NCBI GenBank assembly: GCA_905221605.1
Contig: CAJNDS010002334.1
Coordinates: 184,501-248,500, forward strand
Length of the DNA stretch: 64,000 bases
Source: Symbiodinium natans
Taxonomy: Eukaryota; Sar; Dinophyceae; Suessiales; Symbiodiniaceae
Direction: 5' to 3'
A program made the translations under genes and the position numbers. The notes beneath the pieces were generated by a model that saw only the letters and a program-made list of their open reading frames with translations, was not told where the DNA came from and did no database searches. Of this stretch, positions 31,391 to 41,066 are shown one piece after another; position 1 is the stretch's first letter, and the number at the start of each line of letters is the position of its first letter.

Positions 31391-32095
31391 GCCTGAAAAA
31401 TCCTTCCGTGGGAGCTTTGGGATGCCTTGGGATGCTTTGGGGGGCTTTGAGCGTTTAGGAGCTTTCGGGTAGCATGAGTAAGTCGCAGCTGCCTTATCTG
31501 CAGATATTGCTTGGGTTCGGACGGACAAGTTCAGGCGTGTGGGTGGGCCAGGAGCATCTGTTGATGGACATCGATCGTGAGCCGGGATTCCCACCAGACT
31601 GAACCTCAACATTCACAGCAGAGCAAGTCTTGGGCCCAGGGTTGTGGTTTATGGCTTTAGGATGCAGGGTATGGGACTTGCGCATCAACACGCCTGAGCG
31701 ATTGTCAGCCCCAACGCCCGAAATTCCTTGAAAGCCGAACCCTACATACCGACCCTATAAGCCCCATAAACCCTATAAACCCCGCATCATCGGGCGTCGG
31801 ACACAGTTTAGCATGTTGCCCTGGAGCCACCAGCCATGTCTCCAGAACCCGATAATTATGAGCCGCTGAGCCCCAAGCTCCCCAACAGTGCGAAGGGGTC
31901 TCGCTTTGCCAACGCAGACAAGTTCTCCTCCACCCAGCTGGTGGCTCCAGGCGAGGCACGCGGCCCCCTAAGCCGCCCCCAAATGCCCCTAAACCTCTGA
32001 AGATCCCCGGACCCAGGCTGAGGGGTTTAGATGGGCTTTTAGGGTTTCGCTGCACATGTAGGGCTTCCGGCTCAGCGGCCCACGTCTTCCCAAAG
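31391..32095. other. No recognised gene
   Basis: CCCTATAA-type degenerate words occur near 31738-31785. No domain. Confidence 0.4.
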
Positions 32096-32153
32096 GGCGT
32101 TGGCAGGCGCCCGGGTCACCAGCAAGCTGGAAGTGGAGGATGTCGACGGCAAG
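32096..32153 (+). CDS. Candidate exon (ALAGARVTSKLEVEDVDGK)
   Basis: It follows ccaaag|g and ends at ggcaag|gtgggg. It encodes ALAGARVTSKLEVEDVDGK, ending in an acidic loop. Splice ends fit. Family unknown. Confidence 0.33.
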
Positions 32154-34211
32154 GTGGGGGACGCCTCGAAGCTTCCAGCCTTTGTTTTTTTTGTTTTGTT
32201 TTCTCTGTGTTTTTGTTTTTTTGTGGAGATAGTTGGTTTCGGGGTTTAGGGCATCTTCCCGAGCACTGGGCTGTCAGGCGAAGAATGGCTTGGAGTATTC
32301 TGTGAGGGTCGTCCGCCTCACAGGAGAGGAGGCGAAAGCCAGCACCTGAAAGCTAAAGTGAAGCTCAGAGGGATTCGGAAGATATTTGGAGTTGAGGGCG
32401 ACTTTGACTGGAAGCTTCGCCGCCTTGGGGGCAGCCCGGAGTATTCACCTATGAGTTCATTCTGGCTTGGCAGGCTGGTATGTTGGCTGGTTTTGAGTCG
32501 TAACTGGGCGGTCTTGAGGGAATATCTTCAACAATAGCTTACCAGCTCGCGATCGGGCACACCCTAACCCCAGATCGAAGCAGCCCTAACCACAGAGCAG
32601 TTAGGATTTTGGGGGCGCTTCTTGCGTGCCAGGATTGGCTTCGGTCCCTAAAGCTCCGTGGTGCCGAGATGCAGCCGGCCTTTGAAAAGCTGACAGAGGA
32701 CCGGGAGTCTCGTCTTCGTTTTCAGGGTAGTGTTGGCGCTCGTTGCAGTTTTCTACTCCTCACATTCCTTAGGCAAGCCCAAGTCTGAATCGTGGGCGGC
32801 CCAAAGGCTGCATGCATGCACCCCTCGCCAAATCCATGTGTGGTGGTGATCCGAAGGCTCCCGTCCCGAGACCTCTACTCTACACAGAGCCGAGAACTCT
32901 TATGACTCCGAAACTGAGGCTGTTGAATGTTGGTATAGTAACCATTCTGGGGTTTGTGCCCCTAAGGTAAATTGAGAATCGTAGAGACCTTGTTGAGATG
33001 TTGCTTCAGGCTTGAGGCAAAGAGGTGTTTGGGTGCGTTTGGTCAGAGCAATAGAATTTGCCGTCGTCTGTTTATCACCTGGAGGAGTATTCCGTGCTGA
33101 TGCCAGCGGAGCTCGACCGTTCTGCACTCAAAGCGAAGTTTGGTAGCAGGAAGGGGTCAAGGGCTAGGGCGAGACGGCTTGAGGCTCTGAAACCAAGTTG
33201 AACCAGAGGAGTCTAGGACAAGCAGGCGTCCAGTTCAAGGGTCATGGCCGTTGCCAAACTTGGCTCCTGTACCCTAAACGTCTCTAAACCTCAAACTTCA
33301 AGCCCGCTTCGAACTGCCCCAGCACTCCCAAAGCCCTGCAGCTGCTTTTCGAAAGGCTTCAAAAAGCTTCAAAGCCCTCGATCTCCACTCCTCAGCTGCA
33401 CCCAAACCTCAAGCCCTAGGTCCCTTGAACTCCCAAAACCCGCCAAATCCCACCACTCCAGGGCTCCACGTAGAGGCGGAGCTCTTGGATTCCGGCCAAA
33501 GCCTTGAGGCACACTCGAGGTTCAGGGTTAAGTCAGGGGAGTCCGAGGCAAGAGGGTTTGGAGCTTAGTAAACTTAGAGTCTTCGAGCCCAAGCCCGTGG
33601 CGCTAAACGCACACGGTAGACCGCAGCACTCTCACGGGGCCCAAGCGGCCCTCAACCCTCCAACACTCTAAGGCCCCAATCCACGACCCGAAACCATCAC
33701 ACGCCAGGGCCAAAACCCTAAACTATGCCCTTAGCTCTCTGAACAGCTTGGTGCATCAGGCGACTGCCCATCCAGGCCACCAGGACCTTTGCCCGAGCCG
33801 GTGGAGTGAGGGTTCGGGCCTTTGAGGGCCTTTGAGGGCCTTTGGGGTCAAGGGATCGAGTGTATGGCAGGGCCATTGTATGGTACTTGGTTGCACTTAA
33901 TTGTGGGGTTTGAGGGCTTCGGGTTCCGACATGGGGCAGCTTTCAGGGGTTGCTGGCAAGCAAGGGCTGGTGTGAACATGTTTGAACCCAAACTTCTTAA
34001 TATACTCAGGCTTGTAAGGTCTCCCAGGTGTTGCCAAAGTATCAAAGTGCCCTCAAGTCTGTCAATTTCCGCACTTGTGAGCTTGGCTCCAGGAGCCAAA
34101 GTGGCAATTCACCACTGCAGAACCCCTCTGGGATCCGTGGGTTGCCCAGTAGCGTGCTGCGATGTCGTGCGGGTCTTCAGTGCCGAAGTTTTGGGAGTGT
34201 CATGAAAGTTT
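32154..34211. other. No recognised gene
   Basis: A T-rich stretch lies at 32180-32225. A three-copy 11-bp direct repeat (gggcctttgag) lies at about 33817-33850. A CCCTAAA word lies at 33715. No domain was found. Confidence 0.4.
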
Positions 34212-34235
34212 GGGGGGGGGGGGGGGGGGGGGGGG
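34212..34235 (+). repeat. G24 homopolymer
   Basis: Twenty-four consecutive G, the longest mononucleotide run of the window. ORFs that cross it (34028-34711 + and two minus frames) gain a Gly or Pro run. Confidence 0.95.
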
Positions 34236-35380
34236 TTCCTTCGAAGAGCCACTCCCAACCGCAAGAACCCCAAGGCCCGCAACACCTGAGGTCTGGAGAG
34301 ATACGTGAATGGACAGGTTTTCGTGTCTTGCGTTTTTCTGGTTTGGCCCTCGTGGGCCATCTGACCCAGAGCGCACTTCGTAAGGTCATGGGAGGAGAAG
34401 CTGCAGAGGTCGGTTACCCAGCCTCATGCGATGTTTGGATATGTCTGGCTTGTCGCAAAGGGTGTAGGACGAGGTTCGGGTTGCACGGGAAGCTGTTGAA
34501 GATCCTCAGTTGCTGGGTTGCAGTGACGCTGTGCCGGCAAGGGGCCGAAGGTTTCCGAGAGGCGTTTTGCACCTACCCCCAAGATGTGCAAACGTCATCC
34601 ATGCTTGTCAGAGGTATTTTGCCTCAAGCTTTTTGTCACGGATGTGAGGCTCATCACTTTCCGAAAAAGCTGGTTGTGAAGCTCTGCGGGAATTCCATGC
34701 GTGGGGAATGAAGCAATATCATAATCACTTCCTGACGCCGCTCATGTCAGGTACCGTTTACGAACCCTTCTTGTTTCGGTGAAGACGAAATTTCGTTGCA
34801 CAACCCGATTTCGCCAGACACATCATCAAGATGATTTGAATCGTTTGTGGGCTTCTTTGCATCTCACCGGCTGGCCGTGCAAAGCTCACGAAGGGCCTAT
34901 GGCGGTGTTCATGTCTCAGCTGCCAGAACTTGGACGAATTCTTCAAGGAAAAGGACATTTGCAATGCTAAATGGGCGGACTGTTCCACACTGGCAGAATA
35001 CAATGGGGCAATTTGGTCATTCCTGGGAGGCCTGTTTGGTGATGCACGATACCGTCAAGCTCTCACTGGCCAACTCACAATGGCCTAGGCCTAGTCATGC
35101 AGATCCAGTTCTGGAGGGATTTATGAAGCAGGTTCATTTGGCAGGATTGTCTGCCGGCATAGAAAACACCTTGTCAGATCAGGGAACGCTGAAAATTGTA
35201 CGAGCTGTGGTGATAAGGATGACACTTTATCGGATAGAAACTGGGACGATTTGCAATGCATGCCTGACCATGTGCCTGCTGCAGGTTTGTTTCCTCCATT
35301 GCAATCACAAGAAGATTTCCTGGCTTTGTTCGAACAGATGCCTTTGCATGTTATCCGATCATCTTCGCTGGAAGGACACA

Positions 35381-35870
35381 GACACCTTCACAGATGGCAG
35401 GCGGCAAACACAACGAGCACCCAGGTTCTCTTTTTGCTGGCTGGGCGGTCACAAACGCCGCTGAACACTCAAAACAACATGTTCCTCGGGAGTTTTCGGT
35501 CCTCTCTGTGGCCGTCGACAAACTGTGTATAGGGCTGAGTTGATGGCTGTCATCAGGGCTGCCAAGCTGGCTGAATCTTGCCTGGCCGTGTTTAGAGGCG
35601 TGGTTGGCTTGCAGCCATTGGAAATCCTGGATACACCACGAAGACCGTGATCTCTGGTTTGAGCCATGGAGGCTAATAGGCAAGCGTTCGCCTGAATCTT
35701 TTCACGTACGCTGGGTCAAAGCCCACAGAAAGCTCTGAGATGCTACCGGATTTCATGACCTCTGGTGCATTTGGCATAATAGTATTTCTGATTCTTGGGC
35801 GTCGTTTACAGCGGATTCATTTCCAGCTGTTGCAATGGTGCAAGCTTCTTTCAGAGCTTCCATTCGATCA
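35381..35870 (+). mobile_element. LINE-type RNase H domain, frameshifted remnant
   Basis: Three frames together carry the RNase H landmarks in order. Frame 1 has DTFTDG (35381-35398, first catalytic Asp). Frame 2 from 35424 has GSLFAGWAVTNA. Frame 3 has QTVYRAELMAVIRAAKLAE (Glu at 35537). Frame 2 then continues with EDRDLW, FHVRWVKAH (35700-35726) and DLWCIWHNSISDSWA, holding the last Asp, after an in-frame TGA. This is the RNase H1-like domain found at the C-terminus of non-LTR retrotransposons in dinoflagellate genomes. At least two frameshifts and a stop show that it is dead. The upstream 34.4-35.3 kb may be the rest of the element, but no reverse-transcriptase core was found. Confidence 0.75.
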
Positions 35871-37870
35871 CAGCGGCTATTCGCTCAACTTCCAGCAAAC
35901 TCATGAGGATCCCCTTTGGGATTTTATGAAGGTTGTTGACTGTTTCTATTGTTATCATTACATCTTTGAATGCTCCCTCAATTAAGGGTTGGGGCTGTGT
36001 CACGAGTGATCTGGAGCAGTCCTCATTGCCAATCGCATGCGCGACGCCGTTTCTCCCCCCCAGCACAAGCCTGTAAGCCCTGAACTCCAAATCAGCCTCC
36101 GCCGAACCTCTAAACGCCGAAAGCCTATTCGCCATGTAAAGCCGTAAAGCCCTGAGCCCGAGGCCGGAGCCGAGCGACGGCAGCGGCCTGGAGCCGAGAA
36201 CCGAGGTGCCGAGCCGAATTTAAATTTCCAGCGTTTCTGGAGCTCCTGGGATGGGAGGCGGTGCCAAGCATGTTACCCTAACCCTAAACTTGTAGACTGT
36301 TCCCCATGGCAGGTTGTTGACAAAGATGCTCTCAACGACAAGGTGTGGCGCCTTGTGCTGCTACATTTCCGGCTTTCGCGTGTGGGGCAAAGGATGGTCG
36401 GTGCTCAGGCCCGCTTTCTTGTCCTGGGCTCTGTGGGAAGATTTACAGAATCTATAGAGTGTAGATTCACTGCATGATTTGCTTCACTGCTCTCAGGGTC
36501 GCCGCCTGTCGGAAGCTGAGCCAAACGCTTTTGTTGCTGTCAGGCGGGCTTCCGGTTGCTGACTTTGTGCCAGCCTTTTCGCGGAGGGCTTTCGGGCATT
36601 ATCTGCAGGAGGAGTCGGCTCGGCAATCTAAGTTTAAGCCCAGCGCCGCAAAGCGGCATCCAAGGTTGGCATCGGGGGAAGCCCAGCACAGCGTGGTGCG
36701 AAGGCAGTTCGCCATGGATGATCCCAATGATGCCTGAGTGTCTGTGGTGCTGCTGAGGCTGCAGCATGAACCACTGCTACAGATGCTGCTGCTATCTTGA
36801 TAGTGGCACCGGCAGTTCCGTGATATGTGACGGCATCTCAAAAGATGCAGGTCATTCCCTGTGGAGGCGCGCTTTCTTCAGTTGAAAACTTCCGGGCTAG
36901 AGGAAAGCTCCACGGTTTTTTTGATTGGCTTTGTTGTTGGCCTTTGAGAGATTGGGATGTTGGGGTTTCGGAGTTTGCTAGGGTTCGAACAGTGGCCATT
37001 CTGCCCAGTAACCTCACGTCTTAGCAAGGTGAATGGATCGCGCCTGATCCAGCTCCGGGTGTTTGCCGCCAACCACAATGCGACACTCCACCGAACGCGC
37101 GCTCTCGGGATGTTTGGAAGGGCTCCATTCCCCCTTAGCTGCGAACATTTGGAGAGTCTACTCTGGGAGTTGCCGGTTCGATGGCGCTCTTGGCCAAGCC
37201 ACAAGACAGGCAAGCCGTGTTCTGCAAAATGTGGAGACTATCTTCCCATGCCCTCGTAGGTATCGCTTGCAAGCATTCCGCGCACCATGCCCACCGGAAA
37301 GGCGCGTGCGGCTGCGTGCCTCCTTGTGAAAGTGCATTGGAAGGGTTGGATGATGGTATTGGCCACAAGCCTGAATCCTAGCATGCCCTCATGCCATACA
37401 CTACACTTGTATAAACTTCAGTATCCTATATTTACATGACTGTGCCTTCTCTGCACCTTGAGCCTTCTTGGTGGAGGCCCTTTTATGCCCCCGATGTGCG
37501 AATCTGCGCCATGACTTGCAACGACGGGTGCGCCGGCGCATGCCGGGCGTTTGGGCGTTTTGAGGTCTCAGTCCACATTCGCCTCGACTTCGCCGACTTC
37601 AGGTACTTTCCCAGACATGCCTCTTCGCGATGCGAAGCCTGTGCTGGACTCGGTTCCATGGTCCAAGGAGCTGCTCCGGGCCTCCTGGGTTCGATTTGTG
37701 CAGCATGTTACCCGCCTATAGTGGTAAAGTCCGGATGCAACACCCAAGCCGAAAACCCCAAGAGCTACGTGAGTAAGGTCCGGAACATTGCCGGCGCTGC
37801 TCCAGCTACCTGCGGTGTGAGGCATCCTGCGCAATGAAAACTAGAAGACGATTGGCCCGAACGCATCGAT
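35871..37870. other. No recognised gene; two weak exons
   Basis: 36310-36339 reads VVDKDALNDK between ggcag and aag|gtgtgg. 36550-36737 reads FSRRAFGHYLQEESARQSKF and continues to a TGA. Both are unrecognised. A ccctaaccctaaac word lies at 36276. Confidence 0.3.
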
Positions 37871-38135
37871 TTGCCGTGCGTTGACTCTATGCACTTGACT
37901 CTCTGCGCTCGAGCTGTATGCACTTGGACAAGTGTGACAAGTGTATGCACTTATGGTTGCATACTCACTTGTATACTGCACTTGTATACTGGACGTGTAT
38001 GCACTTGAACTGCATGGCATTCAAGTGTGCTGAGTTGAATGCCATGCACTTGTGGTCATTTCTATACACTTCATTGGCATTCAATACATCTGAAGTAAAC
38101 GGACTTGAACTGTATGAACTTCACTTGCACGCACC
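37871..38135 (+). repeat. Degenerate 14-bp satellite, left block
   Basis: Diverged units of the tgactctatgcact, tgtatgcacttg and tatactgcacttg type run for about 260 bp. The same motif, better preserved, forms a block at 39926-40217. Confidence 0.65.
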
Positions 38136-38367
38136 CGACTCGGCTGTGCACGTCCAATCCACGCGAAGCTATGAAAGAGAAGACAAAAACATCTAACGCG
38201 AGAGCCGTCAGCCATGAGCATCATCGGCAGTCGCTCTGAAGTCTAAGCTCATAGTCCAGAGCGCCTGTCAGGAAGCAAGAACTCAGCATGCACGCATGTA
38301 GAGCATCCGGTTTAATGTGTGACGGCACATACGCTTTCGTGCTGCAGGCAGGAATCTCAGCAGTGAT

Positions 38368-39300
38368 GTGTCTTTTTTTTCTTGGGCTGGCGTACTCCTG
38401 TCAGTGGAAACTGGAAGGTTTTCGAGGCCCCGGAGTTCGAGTCCCAAGATGACTCCGAGGTTTTCGACACCCCGGACGAATTCGAGTCCCACGATATTTG
38501 CGAGATTTTCGAGGAATTCGAGCCCCACGATATTTGCGACTATTTCGACATCCCGGCATTCGAGTCCCACGAGATTTGCGAGGTTTTCGATGCCCCGGAC
38601 TTCGAGTCCCACGAAATTTGCGAGGTTTTCGAGGCTGCCGGAATTCGAGTCCCACGATAGTTGCGAGGTTTTCGAGGCCCCGGACTTCGAGTCCCACGAT
38701 ATTTGCGAGAGTTTCGATATCCCGGAATTCGAGTCCCATGATATTTGCGAGGGTTTCGATATCCAGGAATTCGAGTCCCACGATATTTCAACGTTAGGTG
38801 CGGGTGTCCCCGGCGTGCTATGTCTGTACTACAAAAATCGACTTTCCAGCCACGGAAGCTCCGGCCGTCCGCGGCGTACTACATTTGTACTACAAAGTCG
38901 AATTTGCAGCCACGGAAGTCCCGGCGTGCTACGTCTGTACGACAAAAGTCGACTTTCCAGCCACGGTCGGAGTACTACAGAGGAGGATTTTGAGAGCCCA
39001 AAAGAGCGCACCGGCCCTAGACAGTGCTACTTTTGTACTACAAAGGACGTTTTCGGTCAGAAACAAAAAACGCAAAAACACGACGGTTTTGGTGCCGCGA
39101 CCACGCGTAAACCCGCAGAGGGGTTGCGTTTGTGTGTCAAAAACGTAAAAGCACGACGGTTTTGGCGCCGCGACCCAAACCCGCAGAGGGTTGACCCGCG
39201 CCCACAAAAAAAAAGTGCAAAACACGACAGTTTTAGCGCCGCGACCACGCCGAAACCCGCAGAGGGTTGTCCGCGGCCAGCAAGAAACGTAAAAAAATAG
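38368..39300 (+). CDS. 310-codon ORF across three tandem repeats; coding status unclear
   Basis: The ORF runs through the 42-bp array, the 50-60-bp triplicate and the start of the 74-bp array. Its first part is basic (SSPTIFARFS and PRTNSSPT repeats). After a one-base insertion in the array near 38637 the same repeat is read in another frame and becomes acidic (ESHDICEVFEAPDF). The third part reads FGAATTRKPAEG-type repeats. Because the 42-bp unit is 14 codons long it keeps all frames open, so length is not evidence. A protein reading the acidic frame throughout would need the insertion removed. No domain was recognised. Confidence 0.25.
   Translation: MSFFSWAGVLLSVETGRFSRPRSSSPKMTPRFSTPRTNSSPTIFARFSRNSSPTIFATISTSRHSSPTRFARFSMPRTSSPTKFARFSRLPEFESHDSCEVFEAPDFESHDICESFDIPEFESHDICEGFDIQEFESHDISTLGAGVPGVLCLYYKNRLSSHGSSGRPRRTTFVLQSRICSHGSPGVLRLYDKSRLSSHGRSTTEEDFESPKERTGPRQCYFCTTKDVFGQKQKTQKHDGFGAATTRKPAEGLRLCVKNVKARRFWRRDPNPQRVDPRPQKKSAKHDSFSAATTPKPAEGCPRPARNVKK
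38427..38790 (+). repeat. 42-bp (14-codon) tandem array, nine units
   Basis: The consensus is gtttttcgaggccccggactt-like, followed by cgagtcccacgatatttgcg. Unit boundaries fall near 38418, 38460, 38505, 38541, 38583, 38625, 38668, 38710 and 38752. Most are 42 bp, one is 45, one 36 and one 43. The acidic frame encodes VFEAPDFESHDICE with variants (SFDIPEFESHDICE, VFDAPDFESHEICE). The minus strand reads GLEF-x-x-IENLANIV. Confidence 0.9.
38808..38966 (+). repeat. Three-copy 50-60-bp tandem repeat
   Basis: Copies near 38808, 38869 and 38919 share ccggcgtgctatgtctgtac, then tacaaaagtcgactttccag and ccacgg. Spacing is 61 and then 50 bp. Confidence 0.85.
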
Positions 39301-39795
39301 ACGGTTTCAGCTCCGCGACCACGCCGAAACCCGCAGAGGGTTGTCCGCGCGCAGCAAGAAATGCAAAAAAAAACGCGGTTTCAGCACCGCGACCACGCCA
39401 AAACCCGAAGAGGGTTGTTCGCGGGCAGAAAGAAACGTAAAAAACAACGAGGGTTTTAGCGCCGCGACCACGCCAAAACCCGCAGAGGGTTGTCCGCGGC
39501 CAGCAAGAAACGTAAAAAAATAGACGGTTTCAGCTCCGCGACCACGCCGAAACCCGCAGAGGGTTGTCCGCGCACAGCAAGAAATGTAAAAAAAACGACG
39601 GTTTCAGCACCGCGACCACGCCAAAACCCGAAGAGGGTTGTCCGCGGGCAGAAAGAAACGTAAAAAACAACGAGGGTTTTAGCGCCGCGACCACGCCAAA
39701 ACCCGCAGAGGGTTGTCCGCGGCCCGAAAGAAACGTAAACAAAACGACGGTTTTAGCTCCGCGACCACGTCGAAACCCCCAGAGGGTTGCAGTCC
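39076..39795 (+). repeat. About 74-bp tandem array with 223-bp higher-order period
   Basis: Ten units share gcgaccacgccaaaacccgc, then agagggttgtccgcg and aagaaacgtaaaaaa. Units 3-4-5 are nearly identical to units 6-7-8: the landmark tagacggtttcagctccgcg lies at 39298 and 39521, and gcgggcagaaagaaacgtaa at 39421 and 39644, both 223 bp apart. So a block of three diverged units was duplicated. Frames read AATTPKPAEGCPRPARNVKK repeatedly. Confidence 0.95.
39341..39523 (+). CDS. Repeat-encoded ORF (AATTPKPAEG units)
   Basis: This 60-codon frame lies entirely inside the 74-bp array and encodes two Lys-rich units ending in RNVKK. The next one (39564-39848) is its higher-order copy. I report it as a reading frame of a satellite; whether it is translated is unknown. 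Confidence 0.2.
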   Translation: MSARSKKCKKKRGFSTATTPKPEEGCSRAERNVKNNEGFSAATTPKPAEGCPRPARNVKK

Positions 39796-39848
39796 CGATT
39801 GACGACGTCAACCCAGCCCGCCGCCTTAAACAGAGTAATCTTAATTAA
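39564..39848 (+). CDS. Repeat-encoded ORF, second higher-order copy
   Basis: A 94-codon frame begins MSAHSKKCKKNDGFSTATTP, compared with MSARSKKCKKKRGFSTATTP in the previous copy 223 bp upstream. The frame leaves the array at about 39795 and ends in a short unique tail. Translation is unproven. Confidence 0.22.
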   Translation: MSAHSKKCKKNDGFSTATTPKPEEGCPRAERNVKNNEGFSAATTPKPAEGCPRPERNVNKTTVLAPRPRRNPQRVAVPIDDVNPARRLKQSNLN

Positions 39849-39925
39849 TAAATATAGGAATGGGCACGACGGTCGACTAAATTCTACAAATTCTCGTAAA
39901 ATTTATTACATTGTACCACAAACTT

Positions 39926-40217
39926 AACTCTGTGCACTTCACTCTATGCACTTAACTCTATGCACTTAACTCTCTGCACTTGACTCTATGCACTTCACTC
40001 TATGTACTTAATTAACTCTATGCGCTTGACTCTATGCACTTCACTCTATGTTTTCACTCTATGCACTTAACTCTAAGCACTTAACTCTATGCACTTCACT
40101 CTGTGTTTTCACTCTATGCAATTAACTCTATGCACTTAACACTATGCACTTCACTCTAAGCACTTAACTCTATGTACTGAACTCCATGCACTTGAATCTA
40201 TGCACTTCACTCTATGT
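39926..40217 (+). repeat. 14-bp satellite, right block, about 20 units
   Basis: The unit actctatgcactta (last bases t-a, t-g or t-c) is repeated with small deletions, for example actctatgtttt. It closes the repeat complex on its right side and matches the diverged block at 37871-38135. Confidence 0.9.
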
Positions 40218-40910
40218 TGTTGGGTCAGAGGGCTCCGCACGGAAGAACCCTTCGCGATGCCTTCGGGAAAAGAATTAAAAAAACCCCTGTAGCCCGAAGC
40301 CAACTGTCCCAGGTTTGTGAACCCTCCCAGTGGCAGACACTGCACTTCCTGCGGCACACCGGCGGGCGATGCCAGGTGCCAGGATCCCAGGATCAGTTCG
40401 CGAGGACGTCGTTTAACCAATCAATATCCGTCTCAAGTCTCAGGTCACAAGGCGACCAAGGGCCTTAAGTGGTATAACAATGAATGAGTTAGAGGGCTGT
40501 GGGGGGGCCTAAATCATTGGTTCCAGAAATCTTACGGCTGACTCCGCCCCTTACCGGCTGTGGCTGAAGTCTTTAACTTTCTTCTGGTGTCCCGTGGCCA
40601 AGGATTCGGATCCACTGGCATGAGGCAGCGATAGGCTCGGACTTGGAGTTTGTGGTGAACGTGAAGCATGAACTCCTTCGGGAGATAGCTGCGAGCAGCA
40701 AGGACTCGCTTCTTGTTCATGAACTACAGCCGCAACCCATGCTGTCCACATCCATATCTAGCTATAGTACCTTTGTGTTGTGATTGAGTTGAGACGGATG
40801 GGCCTGATATTTCGTGAGTCCAGGGCTAGCGGAGCCAGCAGATGGTACAACCCTGCGGGTGAGTGCATTGAAGCTGCACATTCACGACAGTCACGACCTC
40901 TCATGTTTCG
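40218..40910. other. No recognised gene
   Basis: Short overlapping frames only. Confidence 0.4.
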
Positions 40911-41066
40911 CAGATGGGTGTTCCGCTTGGCTGGGCGTGTGCAACTGCATTTCGCGGAGGCGTTTTGGGAGCTGTGGCAGTGTTCGCCCTTTGCACATGC
41001 ATTTGCTTCGCCTGCTGTCGCGAACCCAGCTGCAATAAAAACCAGAAAGGCAGGACGAAAATTTCG
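40911..41066 (+). CDS. Candidate exon with Cys-rich transmembrane segment
   Basis: It follows tttcgcag. The frame (ORF 40914-41450) reads AFRGGVLGAVAVFALCTCIC and then FACCREPSCNKNQKG, a transmembrane helix ending in a cysteine cluster, with a possible donor after aaaggcag. The remaining 120 codons of the ORF are probably intron. A second frame of similar length overlaps. Family unknown. Confidence 0.35.

Noticed and set aside
38283-38791. Minus-strand reading of the 42-bp array as a leucine-rich-repeat protein (GLEF-x-x-IENLANIV)
   Set aside because: The period is 14 residues, not the 20-29 of LRRs, and the frame is open only because the unit is a multiple of three. The + strand acidic frame is equally good.
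39076-39795. CRISPR-like repeat-spacer pattern in the 74-bp array
   Set aside because: The intervals between conserved words are themselves repeated, so they are not spacers; it is a satellite.
39926-40217. CRISPR-like array (short repeats in series)
   Set aside because: The 14-bp units are contiguous, with no unique spacers, and the sequence is eukaryotic.
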